A program made the position numbers and the translations under genes. This document shows positions 53,761 to 63,025 of a DNA stretch of 64,000 nucleotides, piece after piece. Source of the stretch: Saprospiraceae bacterium (GTDB lineage Bacteria > Bacteroidota > Bacteroidia > Chitinophagales > Saprospiraceae); NCBI GenBank assembly GCA_022841345.1, contig JALHRR010000006.1, positions 62,001 through 126,000 on the forward strand. Direction: 5' to 3'. The notes below the pieces were generated by a model. The model was not told where the DNA came from. It saw only the letters and a program-made list of their open reading frames with translations, and ran no database searches. Position 1 is the first letter of the stretch; each line of letters begins with the position of its first letter.

Positions 53761-54594
53761 TTATTTGTGAAATCGGGAAAACAAAATGGGATTCAATGGA
53801 GTATCAATGACTTCGCCTATCTGTGCCCCGGGACACCAGGCATTCCAATCATTGATCTGATTATTATTTTCAGGGAGTTTCAGTTCCATATCTTCATCCA
53901 TATAAATGATGGTCATCACTTTACGCATTTGATCCGTTTGATTGGCTCCGGCTCTGTGAAACACCCATCCTGAGTGAAAGCTGATTTCACCGGCATCAAA
54001 TGGCTCGATGACATGCCTGAAGTCAGTCACCCTTAGTTTTTGCTGCATGATTGTTTCGCTCTCATCTCCAATTTCCAGATCTCTGCCCTCGACTATCTGA
54101 TGACTCCCTGCACTGAACTCCAGTGGACCCATATCCAACGGTACTGCCTGCAAAGGAATCCATGCTGTAATAGTTTTGTCGGTCTCCAGGGGCCAGTAAT
54201 ACTGATCTGCATGCCAGGGGGTAATTCCACCCCCTCCTTCCTTGAAAAGTGCCTGATCGTGATACATTCTCACACCATCGGTCTGCATAAGATCAGAAGC
54301 AAGCTTGCCCAGTCTTTTACTGAATACAAGTGCTTTGATTCGCTCATCCTCCCGCCACAGATTGAAAAGCTGCAGAAATGCCTTACCATAGGTACTTCTT
54401 TGATCCAGTGGTATGGATTCTGAATTCATCTTTTCCACCTGTTGGCTGATCACCTGATTGAAGTACTCAAGCGTTTCCTGGTTGAGCACTTCCTTCAGCT
54501 TGATGTAGCGGTTTAGATCATAAAATTCGATCTGTTCCAATGTCAGTGTATAATTACTTTGTAAAAATGTATGGATAGATTCCGGTAGCGGCAT
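53761..54594 (-). CDS. Phytanoyl-CoA dioxygenase (PhyH) family protein
   Basis: 277 residues. Fe(II)/2-oxoglutarate oxygenase core: iron-binding HxD in PWHADQYYWP (about 140) and distal histidine in FHSGWVFHRAGANQ (about 215), with an arginine after it (QMRKVMTIIYMD) that would bind 2-oxoglutarate. PhyH family members hydroxylate lipids, amino acids or natural products; the substrate cannot be inferred. Paired with the sugar isomerase-like gene, and divergent from the AraC-type regulator 121 nt away, suggesting regulated expression of a small catabolic set. Confidence 0.85.
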   Translation of the reverse strand: MPLPESIHTFLQSNYTLTLEQIEFYDLNRYIKLKEVLNQETLEYFNQVISQQVEKMNSESIPLDQRSTYGKAFLQLFNLWREDERIKALVFSKRLGKLASDLMQTDGVRMYHDQALFKEGGGGITPWHADQYYWPLETDKTITAWIPLQAVPLDMGPLEFSAGSHQIVEGRDLEIGDESETIMQQKLRVTDFRHVIEPFDAGEISFHSGWVFHRAGANQTDQMRKVMTIIYMDEDMELKLPENNNQINDWNAWCPGAQIGEVIDTPLNPILFSRFHK

Positions 54595-54715
54595 AGAGCT
54601 CTTTTTATTTTACAAATATAAAGTGCACCCGCTGTCACTAACGACACATATATGCCAAAGAATAGCACTATATTGCCACTGATTGTCTTTATATATTGAT
54701 TATTGGAAATATTGT

Positions 54716-55558
54716 ATGAGGCCCAAGCTGGAACAATTATCGCTGCATCACCTGGATCAGTCCTTTTTGTGTTATGAACTGAGTTATCCTTCCTTTGAGT
54801 TTTACTGGCACTATCACCCGGAGTATGAGCTTACTTATATTGTAAAAGGGGAAGGTAAGCGATTGGTGGGTGACAGTTATGAGTCATTCAGTACAGGCGA
54901 TTTGGTTTTATTGCCACCTTACCTGCCTCATACCTGGATTACAGAAAAGGTAGAAGGAGAAGTCAATACGGCCATCATCATTCAATTCTCATCATTATTG
55001 CTGGAGTCCTTTTCACAGTTGAAAGAATTCAAAGCAGTGAAGAGATTATTATCACTTGCTGATAAAGGACTTTTTTTTCCGGATATTGGCGGGACAGGAC
55101 TACCGGATTTGATTCATACAATGGCTCTAAGTAGCGGATTGAATACTTTCACAGGTTTGCTGCACTTAATGGATTTGTTGGCTGATGCTTCTTTTTTGTC
55201 ATTGGCATCCGGTGCCTATAAACCACTTAGAGGCAATGAAAGTGAGATGCGGATCAATCAGATTTTCCAATATGTTCAGGACCATTTTGGGCATGAAGTT
55301 TCATTGAAAAAAGCAGCGGGTCTGGTTCATCTTTCTGAAAGTGCATTTTGTAAGTTTTTCAAGCGAGTGAGTGGCAAGACTTTTTCTGATTATGTTAATG
55401 AAATTCGTATCGCCAATGCCTGCCGTCTGCTCATCGAAACCGATCAGCCCATTGCAACTATTGCACATGAATCAGGATTTGATTCGCTGACTTATTTTAA
55501 CAGGGTTTTTAAGAAGAAGAAAGACTTGAGTCCGGGTGAGTTTAGGAGGATCAGGTAG
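54716..55558 (+). CDS. AraC family transcriptional regulator
   Basis: 280 residues from the ATG at 54716 (MRPKLEQLSLHHLDQ); a TTG 33 nt upstream is less likely. N-terminal cupin-like ligand domain (SFEFYWHYHPEYELTYIVKGEG, DLVLLPPYLPHTWI, residues about 20-90) and a C-terminal two-HTH domain (about 185-280): VSLKKAAGLVHLSESAFCKFFKRVSG and IATIAHESGFDSLTYFNRVFKKKKDLSPGEFRR. Divergent from the PhyH gene, which it may control in response to a sugar. Confidence 0.93.
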   Translation: MRPKLEQLSLHHLDQSFLCYELSYPSFEFYWHYHPEYELTYIVKGEGKRLVGDSYESFSTGDLVLLPPYLPHTWITEKVEGEVNTAIIIQFSSLLLESFSQLKEFKAVKRLLSLADKGLFFPDIGGTGLPDLIHTMALSSGLNTFTGLLHLMDLLADASFLSLASGAYKPLRGNESEMRINQIFQYVQDHFGHEVSLKKAAGLVHLSESAFCKFFKRVSGKTFSDYVNEIRIANACRLLIETDQPIATIAHESGFDSLTYFNRVFKKKKDLSPGEFRRIR

Positions 55559-55619
55559 GGGGGGGTATATTTGCCAGCGCCAGGGTTGCCACCCCCTTTA
55601 GATTTGCCACAGCGGTTTT
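55559..55619. repeat. AGATTTGCC-type half repeats
   Basis: GATTTGCCAC at about 55600 and a GCC-rich stretch, related to the arms of the palindrome that follows. No gene. Confidence 0.4.
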
Positions 55620-55652
55620 AGATTTGCCAAATTTCAAAAATTTGGCAAATCT
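55620..55652. repeat. 33-nt palindrome, copy 3
   Basis: Identical to the copy at 49166-49198. Further GGCAAATCT half sites follow near 55663 and 55681. Confidence 0.85.
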
Positions 55653-55901
55653 ATGCTTGCATGGCAAATCTGAGTCCTATTGGCAAATCTGTGTACCACC
55701 AGCACATCTGACTCTTGCGTGAGCGATAGGAAGGGTGCGACCGAAGGAAGCAGTCCCCAACGAAGTGGGACCGAAGCCCTGCATAGCGCGACCGTCTCCC
55801 TCCCCAAAGCTTTGGGGATGGGGACGGGCACGCCCAAATCATCTTACACTTCATTAGAATAATTCTAAATAGGCTACAACGCTGACAGACACAAAACTGT
55901 G
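55653..55901. repeat. GC-rich hairpin region with CCGAAGG words
   Basis: Hairpin at 55792-55827: CCGTCTCCCTCCCCAAA and TTTGGGGATGGGGACGG with one mismatch and one wobble around the perfect palindrome CCCCAAAGCTTTGGGG, which also occurs at 24817. Upstream are GTCCC/GGGAC at about 55753-55771 and repeated GCGACCG and CCGAAG words. The frames seen here are not genes. Confidence 0.55.
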
Positions 55902-55933
55902 TTTGAAGTTTTCCTATTTAATGAATAGTTTTG
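55902..55933 (+). promoter_or_regulatory. Promoter of sdhCAB (TTTG-N20-TAGTTTTG)
   Basis: TTTG at 55902-55905 and TAGTTTTG at 55926-55933 are 20 nt apart, near the Bacteroidota consensus. The leader to the sdhC ATG at 55961 would be about 20 nt. Confidence 0.6.
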
Positions 55934-55960
55934 GCCTCACAAGCAAAAGGCTATATCATT

Positions 55961-56650
55961 ATGAACTGGTTTACCCAATTTCTGACATCATCCATCGGAC
56001 GGAAACTGGTCATGGCTCTTACAGGCCTGTTCCTGATTCTGTTTTTGATGATTCACCTTGCCGGCAATTTGCAATTGCTATATGAGGACAAAGGCGAGGC
56101 TTTCAACATTTATGCAAAATTCATGACAACCAATCCATTGATCAGCACGATTAGCTGGGGATTGTATGCATCTATTTTATTACATGCTATTCAGGGCTGG
56201 ATGTTGGCTTACAAAAACAGGAAAGCCCGCGGATCTGTCAGATATGCAGTCACTAGCTCCCAAAATGTAGGTTTCGCATCTAATAATATGGCATTGCTGG
56301 GTTCACTTATTTTTGTATTTCTTGTCATCCATATGGGTGATTTCTGGTATATGATGAAGTTTACTGAGCAGCTTCCTTATGTCACTTATGAAGGACAGGA
56401 TGAAGGTGTGAAGGATTTGTATAGCAAAGTAATGGTGACATTCAAGCAACCCTGGTTTGTCATTGGTTATGTGGTGGCGATGATTGTTTTGGCATTGCAT
56501 TTACTGCATGGATTCCAAAGCGCTTTTCAATCATTGGGTCTCAATCATAAAAAGTATACTCCTGTCATCAAATTTTTAGGAGTACTGTATTCAATTTTAA
56601 TTCCGGCAGCTTTCGCTGCTATTCCGTTGGTCATGTATTTTTATAGATAA
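55961..56650 (+). CDS. sdhC: Succinate dehydrogenase/fumarate reductase cytochrome b subunit
   Basis: 229 residues from ATG 55961; a longer frame 30 nt upstream lies in the promoter. Five membrane helices with histidines expected as heme ligands (MIHLAGNLQLL, LLHAIQGWMLAY, VIHMGDFWYMMK, ALHLLHGFQSAFQSLG). This is the type B subunit found in Bacteroidota, Campylobacterota and Bacillus, binding two hemes b and menaquinone. First gene of sdhCAB; the flavoprotein follows 18 nt later. Confidence 0.93.
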   Translation: MNWFTQFLTSSIGRKLVMALTGLFLILFLMIHLAGNLQLLYEDKGEAFNIYAKFMTTNPLISTISWGLYASILLHAIQGWMLAYKNRKARGSVRYAVTSSQNVGFASNNMALLGSLIFVFLVIHMGDFWYMMKFTEQLPYVTYEGQDEGVKDLYSKVMVTFKQPWFVIGYVVAMIVLALHLLHGFQSAFQSLGLNHKKYTPVIKFLGVLYSILIPAAFAAIPLVMYFYR

Positions 56651-56668
56651 CAGACAAAAGGTTTTATT

Positions 56669-58645
56669 ATGGCATTAGATGCAAAAATTCCAGGAGGAGT
56701 GCTGGCTGAAAAATGGACGCAATATAAATCCACCATTCCCCTGGTAAATCCGGCTAATAAGCGCTCTCTGGAAATCATTGTAGTTGGTTCCGGCCTCGCA
56801 GGTGCTTCTGCTGCTGCTTCACTTGCGGAAATGGGTTATAAAGTGAAAGTCTTTTGTTTTCAGGATTCTCCCCGAAGAGCTCATTCTATAGCAGCACAGG
56901 GCGGAATCAACGCTGCAAAGAATTATCAAAATGATGGAGACAGCGTCTATCGTTTGTTTTATGACACAATCAAAGGCGGAGATTACAGGGCCCGTGAAGC
57001 GAATGTGCATCGACTAGCAGAAGTGAGTTCAGGTATTATTGATCAATGCGTAGCTCAGGGGGTTCCTTTTGCGCGCGAATACGGTGGTTTGTTGTCCAAT
57101 CGTTCTTTTGGCGGAACGCAGGTGCAGCGCACATTCTATGCTGCCGGTCAGACAGGACAGCAGTTGCTGCTGGGGGCATACAGTGCCCTGGAAAGACAAA
57201 TTGGATACGGAAATGTCACTATGCTGTCTCGTCATGAGATGCTTGACATTGTAAAAATAGACGGAAAAGCAAGAGGTATTATCGCCAGAGACCTTGTAAC
57301 GGGTGAATTGGAAAGACATTTTGGCCATGCTGTTTTACTTTGTACCGGAGGATACGGAAATGTATTTTACCTTTCTACCAATGCTATGGGGAGCAACGTG
57401 ACGGCTGCCTGGAAAGCTCACAAGCGTGGTGCATATTTTGGAAATCCTTGTTTTACTCAGATTCACCCAACTTGTATCCCGGTGTCGGGAGATCATCAAT
57501 CAAAGCTGACGCTAATGTCTGAATCATTGAGAAATGATGGTCGCATCTGGGTTCCTAAAAATCTGAACGAGACCAGGCCAGCATTGTCTATACCTGAGGA
57601 AGAGAGAGATTACTATCTGGAGAGAAGATATCCAGCATTCGGGAATCTTGTCCCACGAGATGTAGCTTCAAGAGCTGCTAAAGAAAGATGTGATGCCGGA
57701 TACGGAGTGGGAACTTCCAAAATGGCAGTGTACCTGGATTATGCGGATGCTATCCAGCGTTATGGAAAGCAGGAAGCCACAAAACTGGGAGAGAATGGAG
57801 CTTCGGAAGCAAGAATCAGGGAGTTGGGTGTAGAAGTTGTAAAAGCTAAATATGGCAATCTCTTTGATATGTATAAGCAAATCACGGGAGAGAATCCATA
57901 CGAAGTACCTATGCGAATTTATCCGGCTGTACATTATACAATGGGAGGTCTATGGGTGGATTATAATCTGATGACTACTGTTCCCGGATTATATGCATTG
58001 GGAGAAGCTAATTTTTCAGATCACGGAGCCAACAGACTGGGTGCATCCGCACTGATGCAGGGACTGGCAGATGGTTATTTTGTGATTCCTTATACGATCG
58101 GGGCTTATCTGTCTACTGAAATCAGGACTAAAGCAATCCCAACTACTCATGAAGCATTTGAGGAAGCAGAAAATAATGTGAAAAATACATTGGATCAAAT
58201 GCTGAATATCAAAGGAACGAAGCCTGTCGATTACTTCCATAAAGCATTGGGCCGAATCATGTGGGATGAATGCGGGATGTCCAGAAATGAAGCCGGATTG
58301 AAACAGGCGATCACCGATATCAGAGCATTGAAAGAAGAGTTCTGGCAAAATGTAAGAATTCCGGGAACAAGCGACGAATTAAATCCTGAGCTGGAAAAGG
58401 CAGGAAGAGTTGCTGATTTTATCGAATTAGGAGAGTTAATGTGCATTGATGCGCTCAGCAGAAATGAATCTTGTGGCGGGCATTTCAGGGAAGAGTATCA
58501 GACGGAAGAAGGTGAAGCACTTAGGGATGATGACAACTACGCATTCGTTTCGGCCTGGGAATATCTGGGGGATGCAGGATATGCATTACACAAGGAAGAA
58601 TTGATCTACGAGAATATAAAAATCGCTCAGAGGAGTTACAAATAA
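56669..58645 (+). CDS. sdhA: Succinate dehydrogenase/fumarate reductase flavoprotein subunit
   Basis: 658 residues. Covalent FAD site: Rossmann motif [21 protein letters not shown] (about 30-50) and [18 protein letters not shown] with the FAD-linking histidine of the [11 protein letters not shown] motif. Catalytic and substrate residues appear in [11 protein letters not shown] and the C-terminal [19 protein letters not shown]. The long length (658 against about 590 in E. coli) is normal for this group. It oxidises succinate to fumarate or the reverse. Flanked by sdhC and sdhB. Confidence 0.97.
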   Translation: MALDAKIPGGVLAEKWTQYKSTIPLVNPANKRSLEIIVVGSGLAGASAAASLAEMGYKVKVFCFQDSPRRAHSIAAQGGINAAKNYQNDGDSVYRLFYDTIKGGDYRAREANVHRLAEVSSGIIDQCVAQGVPFAREYGGLLSNRSFGGTQVQRTFYAAGQTGQQLLLGAYSALERQIGYGNVTMLSRHEMLDIVKIDGKARGIIARDLVTGELERHFGHAVLLCTGGYGNVFYLSTNAMGSNVTAAWKAHKRGAYFGNPCFTQIHPTCIPVSGDHQSKLTLMSESLRNDGRIWVPKNLNETRPALSIPEEERDYYLERRYPAFGNLVPRDVASRAAKERCDAGYGVGTSKMAVYLDYADAIQRYGKQEATKLGENGASEARIRELGVEVVKAKYGNLFDMYKQITGENPYEVPMRIYPAVHYTMGGLWVDYNLMTTVPGLYALGEANFSDHGANRLGASALMQGLADGYFVIPYTIGAYLSTEIRTKAIPTTHEAFEEAENNVKNTLDQMLNIKGTKPVDYFHKALGRIMWDECGMSRNEAGLKQAITDIRALKEEFWQNVRIPGTSDELNPELEKAGRVADFIELGELMCIDALSRNESCGGHFREEYQTEEGEALRDDDNYAFVSAWEYLGDAGYALHKEELIYENIKIAQRSYK

Positions 58646-58689
58646 CTGTACCATTATAAGCGCTTTTATCCATATCAAACATATCAGAG

Positions 58690-59445
58690 ATGCAACTTAC
58701 TATTAAGGTTTGGAGACAAAAGAATAATAAGACGAAAGGGAAATTTGAAACACATCAGTTGAGCAATATCTCTCCGGATATGTCATTTCTGGAAATGATT
58801 GATGTGCTCAATATTCAAATGATCGAAGCCGGTCAGGATCCGGTTGCATTTGACCATGATTGCAGAGAAGGCATATGTGGCACTTGCAGTATGTATATCA
58901 ATGGCAGACCTCATGGACCACATTCAGGTATCACTACTTGTTTGCTGCATATGAGATCATTTAATGATGGCGATACTATTGTTATCGAACCCTGGAGATC
59001 TGCAGCTTTTCCGGTTATAAAAGATCTTGTTGTGGATCGTTCTGCATTTGACAGGATTATTGCGGCCGGCGGATTTATTTCAGTGAATACTGGGAATGCC
59101 CGTGACGCCAACAGTCTTCCAATCAATAAAGAAGATGCTGATGCTTCATTTGCTGCAGCTGCCTGCATCGGTTGTGGTGCCTGCGTAGCTGCCTGTCCTA
59201 ATGGATCTGCTATGCTCTTTACCAGTGCAAATGTCACTAAACTAGCCAAATTGCCACAAGGTCAACCTGAACGATATATCAGAGCAAAGAAAATGGTAGA
59301 ACAGATGGACAAGGAAGGATTCGGTGCTTGTTCCAATCACGGAGCATGTGAAGTGGAATGCCCCAAAGAAATTACTTTGGAGACTATTGCTCTGATGAAC
59401 AGAGATTATTTGACAGCCAGCCTGATTGAGAATAGGGAGGGGTAA
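58690..59445 (+). CDS. sdhB: Succinate dehydrogenase/fumarate reductase iron-sulfur subunit
   Basis: 251 residues. Three iron-sulfur clusters can be assigned: [2Fe-2S] in [19 protein letters not shown] with a later cysteine in GITTCLLHM, [4Fe-4S] in [14 protein letters not shown] (about 160), and [3Fe-4S] in [15 protein letters not shown] (about 215). It conducts electrons between the flavin and quinone. 44 nt after sdhA; no clear terminator follows, and 890 nt of repeats come next. Confidence 0.96.
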   Translation: MQLTIKVWRQKNNKTKGKFETHQLSNISPDMSFLEMIDVLNIQMIEAGQDPVAFDHDCREGICGTCSMYINGRPHGPHSGITTCLLHMRSFNDGDTIVIEPWRSAAFPVIKDLVVDRSAFDRIIAAGGFISVNTGNARDANSLPINKEDADASFAAAACIGCGACVAACPNGSAMLFTSANVTKLAKLPQGQPERYIRAKKMVEQMDKEGFGACSNHGACEVECPKEITLETIALMNRDYLTASLIENREG

Positions 59446-60043
59446 TTTGAGGAATCGGTTAATCGGTTAAAGGTTTAATCGAAGTGTGGATGAGAGGTGA
59501 GTGATTGGTGTGTGGTTCGTTAAGGCGTTGAGAGGTTAAGGCGTTGAGGCGTAAAGACACAAATGTAGGGGCGAATTGGCATTCCACCTTTATTATACAC
59601 AAGCAGCCGGGTGAATCGGTTAAGCGGAATGTGGGAGCCACTTTTAGCTTTTGGCTCTTGGCGAACAGCCGAGAGTGAGCAAAGAGTTTAGGGTGTGGCT
59701 CGTTGAATCGGTAAAAAATTGAATCGGAAACAGCCGGGAAGAAGATTCAAGTCGTAAGGCATAAGTAATAAGGCATAAGTATCAAGCCGGGTTTAGGAGT
59801 TGAGGAGGATAGAAGTTTAGATAACAGCCAGTAAACAGCCAAAGAAGCTGTGAGCTACGGAGCCACGAGCTTCGAGAAAACATCCGGAAGAAATCTCATG
59901 CTGCAAGCTACAAGCCTCAAGCCACATGATAACAGCCAGTGTGAAGATATGAGTTATGGGTTATGAATGATGACAAAGTTTAGTTAACACCTGGTTGAAC
60001 AGATACCCATGCGGGGGAAGCAGCAGTAAGTGATCGCGAAGCC
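59446..60043. repeat. Gene-free repeat region with GT-rich and AACAGCC words
   Basis: Shares with 1857-1935 the block GTGTGTGGTTCGTTAAGGCG near 59508, and with 2069 the word GTAGGGGCGAATTGG near 59566. AACAGCC words lie near 59664, 59730, 59823, 59834 and 59930. Around 59870-59925 AAGCTACAAGCCTCAAGCC-like words are repeated. No reading frame here is convincing. Confidence 0.6.
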
Positions 60044-60159
60044 CATCACCTTACTTCTTTTGAGGCATAGCCGAAAAAAGAAGTAAGACATCACTTTTTC
60101 AGAGCAAGCTCTCTGAAAAAACATCACCTTGCAAGCCATAGGTGCAGCAAGACATCACC
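60044..60159 (+). repeat. Linker-hairpin array D (GACATCACC orientation)
   Basis: Linker CATCACC 60044-60050; hairpin TTACTTCTTTT/AAAAGAAGTAA 60051-60086; linker GACATCAC 60087-60094; hairpin TTTTTCAGAG/CTCTGAAAAA 60095-60120; linker ACATCACC 60121-60128; hairpin TTGC/GCAA with loop AAGCCATAGGTGCA 60129-60150; linker GACATCACC 60151-60159. The hairpin order equals that of array A-right. Two pairs in hairpin 1 and one in hairpin 2 have changed on both arms compared with A-right. Confidence 0.8.
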
Positions 60160-60335
60160 TGGTTTAGTACAAAATCCCGAAAAATACACCAATATAAATG
60201 CTCGTACAACCCAGAATCTTTTGACTCTTTTCACGCAAAACTGGCAAATTTAGTGTTGCAAATTAAAAGGTGTAACATGAACAGCTTCATATTTTCTTAC
60301 CTTTATGCTTTTAATATTTTCCATAGTCCTTAGAT
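60160..60335. other. Leader region of the T9SS-secreted protein
   Basis: AT-rich, contains no gene; a 63-codon frame here lacks family features. The promoter is expected near 60300 (TACCTTTA resembles TAnnTTTG) but is not certain. Confidence 0.35.
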
Positions 60336-62465
60336 ATGAGCTTCAAGAAATTACTAAGTATTTTATTATTTCTGTGGATTCTGGTCCCATTACGGGCACA
60401 GGTGGTTATTGAGAAAAGTGAATCCGTTTCAAATGATACATTGACAGTTGATATCAAAGTGGATGGTTTTGTGAATATTTCAGCTTTTCAGATGGGTTTT
60501 ACGTATGATACATTCGGGCTGCAATTTATTAGCGCAGGATTTGCAGATTTGCCTTCTTTCAATAGTGCAAATATGAATTTGTCTGCTGATTTAATTTCTT
60601 TACTCTGGTTTGAAAATGAGACTTCCGGAGAGAGTCTTGCAAATGGAAGCACACTGATTTCACTTAAATTTAAAATAATTCATCCTTTCTATGCTCCGGT
60701 TCATTTGAGTAATTGTCCTTTAGAGTTGGAATTTTTCGATATTAGTCTGAATGAAGTTCCTGTAGAAGGCGAATTAATAAATGACAGCCGTTGTCCTGCC
60801 ATTTCCGGGCGAGTCTTTCTGGATCTGGCTTATGATTGCAATTACAACGAGGGATCAGACCAGCCCGCTGAAGGGGTATGCCTGAAAATACAATCGCCGG
60901 ATGGTATTTCGTATGTCTGTACTGACAAGGATGGCAATTTTAGAGTACAGGGCCCTAATGGAAATTATGTAATAGAGATGATTCCTCCTGATGCCTATTG
61001 GAACCCCTGTGATACCCTGCTTGAGTTATTGGTCGCAGGCGCACCAAGGCAGGTTTCGCTGGGCTTACAAGCTGCTTATCCTTGCCCTATGATGCAAGTC
61101 AATATTCCTGATTCCTATATTTCCGGGTGCAATGCTCATACTATTCAGATAGAATACAGAAACATCGGGACGATTCCAGTCAATGCTGCTCAAATAAGTG
61201 TCGGTTTAGATGCAGGATTTCAGATTTTGACAGCAGATTTGCCTTTTACTGAGGAAAATGGAAAGTATATATTCGAAGTACCTGTGGTGTTCAACCCATT
61301 ACAATCAGGGAGTTTCGGGATACAGGTTCAGCCCGACTGTGATCTGCTTGATACCGGGAAAGAATTTTGCATAGATGCCAGTGTCAGTCCTGCAGCTTTT
61401 TGCAGACCACCGGGTCAGGGCTGGGATGGATCCAACCTCTCTCTGACAGGTGCATGCAAGGATGGAAGAGCTTTTTTCAGGATTGAAAATGGAGGAAGTG
61501 ATATGACTGCTGAGACATCTGTATTTATATTCAGAAATGATAAAGTAGTTGAACGAAGAATCATTCAATTATTGAGTTTTGAAAGTGAAATTATTGAGAT
61601 AGAATCGCAGGGAACAAGAATATCGGTTCTGGTTGCTCAGCCTGAGGGCTTTGCATATCCCGGGTTTTTATATGCCTCAGTAGATAATTGTGCCGGAAAT
61701 TCAAGTGCATCAGAGCATCCTTTCCGAGTGGGAGACCCCTTACCTTTTAACGCCAGTTCATGTATCATTTACAGGCCTGAATTGCCTGCAGAAAAATTGT
61801 GGACAACATATGGTCCCCTGGGATATGGAGAGGATCATAAAATAGACCGTGAAATGGAAATCTCTGTTGCTCACAAACTGGCTTTGCCGGCCGGAACAGG
61901 TTCAAAAAAATTACTTATGTCCTCTGTTATCGACCCAAATATTAATCTGGAAAGTCTCCGGTTTGGATCCATTGAATTTCCTTACACACTTTCATTGAAT
62001 GGCAGGGATTTGACTATGAGATTATATCCAAATTCTGGTCAGGAGACAATTTCTATCAGTTATTCTTATCTGGCAGATCAGTCAGTGGAGCCTGGAACTG
62101 AGATTGAAAACTCAGTTTATTTTTTCCTGAGTGATGGATCCCAGCTTGGTTCTATTATTGTTCATCATCAGATTGATACTATGTTTTTGGAAGCAGAGCT
62201 ATCAACGGTAAATCTATTTTCTGCATTACCGGGAGTAAAGATTTTTCCAAATCCATCGTCTGATGTGATCAATATAGAATGGGATCAATCGGCGACTAAC
62301 GCGGTCCTTGTGGATATGTATGGAAGAACTATTTTAAAGACAATCGTATCAAAGGGTATCAATGAATTGGGCTTGCATTCCATTCCATCCGGAGTGTACT
62401 TTTTGTACTTATATGATACGATTAGTAATCAGCCGGTGGCTTTGCAGAAGATTGTGAAGAAGTAG
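60336..62465 (+). CDS. T9SS-secreted protein with cohesin-like and CNA-B-type domains
   Basis: 709 residues. Signal peptide (1-21, ending PLRAQ), then a cohesin-type beta sandwich (about 22-150: VSNDTLTVDIKVDGFVNISAFQMGFTYD), a CNA-B/SdrD-type repeat (SGRVFLDLAYDCNYNEGSDQPAEGVCLKIQ, about 160-245), and several further beta domains with scattered cysteines. It ends in a type A T9SS sorting domain (VKIFPNPSSDVINIEW, ALQKIVKK). Expected on the cell surface or released. Cohesin-like domains in Bacteroidota often bind other surface proteins; the partner is not apparent. The large GC-rich repeat region before it may affect its expression. A loose hairpin follows the stop codon. Confidence 0.88.
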   Translation: MSFKKLLSILLFLWILVPLRAQVVIEKSESVSNDTLTVDIKVDGFVNISAFQMGFTYDTFGLQFISAGFADLPSFNSANMNLSADLISLLWFENETSGESLANGSTLISLKFKIIHPFYAPVHLSNCPLELEFFDISLNEVPVEGELINDSRCPAISGRVFLDLAYDCNYNEGSDQPAEGVCLKIQSPDGISYVCTDKDGNFRVQGPNGNYVIEMIPPDAYWNPCDTLLELLVAGAPRQVSLGLQAAYPCPMMQVNIPDSYISGCNAHTIQIEYRNIGTIPVNAAQISVGLDAGFQILTADLPFTEENGKYIFEVPVVFNPLQSGSFGIQVQPDCDLLDTGKEFCIDASVSPAAFCRPPGQGWDGSNLSLTGACKDGRAFFRIENGGSDMTAETSVFIFRNDKVVERRIIQLLSFESEIIEIESQGTRISVLVAQPEGFAYPGFLYASVDNCAGNSSASEHPFRVGDPLPFNASSCIIYRPELPAEKLWTTYGPLGYGEDHKIDREMEISVAHKLALPAGTGSKKLLMSSVIDPNINLESLRFGSIEFPYTLSLNGRDLTMRLYPNSGQETISISYSYLADQSVEPGTEIENSVYFFLSDGSQLGSIIVHHQIDTMFLEAELSTVNLFSALPGVKIFPNPSSDVINIEWDQSATNAVLVDMYGRTILKTIVSKGINELGLHSIPSGVYFLYLYDTISNQPVALQKIVKK

Positions 62466-62852
62466 AGGGAAAACGGGAGTGACGGTTTCCTCTGGCTTTG
62501 GTTTTTACACCTTATTATCGTTGTCACACTGGCTTTCTTTTACTTTTGGCTTGATCCAAAAGTAACAAAAGATCAAGGCTGTTTTTGCATACCTTGTTTT
62601 CTACGCTGATTCCGACTCAGCGCAGGCAAGCCGCTCGCTTACTTTATCGCTACCTGATTGAAAGTGGCAACTTTTTTTGTGTTTTTAGTCTTCCTACAAC
62701 ATTTGTACTTAGCTCGACTTCTGAGCCTGCTTGTTTGTCGTCAAATTGGAGGAATTCAACTGTGTCTTTATCAGCTTGAAAAGCTACGGTATCCAAAAAA
62801 GGCCGGTTGAAACAGCCCACGCCACAAGTTTAGTTAGTGAAATACAAGTTAT
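62466..62852. repeat. Gene-free region with TTACTTTTGG hairpin
   Basis: Directly after the stop codon a loose inverted repeat (AGAGG to CCTCT, 62464-62493) may end transcription. At 62540-62565 a perfect 10-bp stem TTACTTTTGG/CCAAAAGTAA has loop CTTGAT and is followed by CAAAAGATCAAGGC; it is the same hairpin type as 33416-33445. A 64-codon frame at 62585-62779 is not convincing as a gene. Confidence 0.55.
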
Positions 62853-62900
62853 ATAGGTGCAAAGTATCTTGGTTAAAATGAATCAAACCTTTGCACCTAT
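62853..62900. repeat. 12-bp inverted repeat with 24-nt loop
   Basis: Arms ATAGGTGCAAAG (62853-62864) and CTTTGCACCTAT (62889-62900) are perfectly complementary. It lies about 125 nt beyond the thrC stop; no T tract follows on either strand. Confidence 0.6.
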
Positions 62901-63025
62901 CCCAAAGTTATCTACTGTAAATGTTTGATTAACTTTCATATAAAACTTTACCAGCAGACCCTAAATAATAATTTCTCCTTTGGCTAGCTTCGTCGGGCTA
63001 AGTTTGAGATAATTATAGTAGATAT
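62901..63025. other. Region between the inverted repeat and thrC
   Basis: AT-rich, no gene seen. On the minus strand it is the 3' end of thrC. Confidence 0.35.

Noticed and set aside
60142-60333. Small gene before the T9SS-secreted protein
   Set aside because: Begins inside array D and has no family feature.
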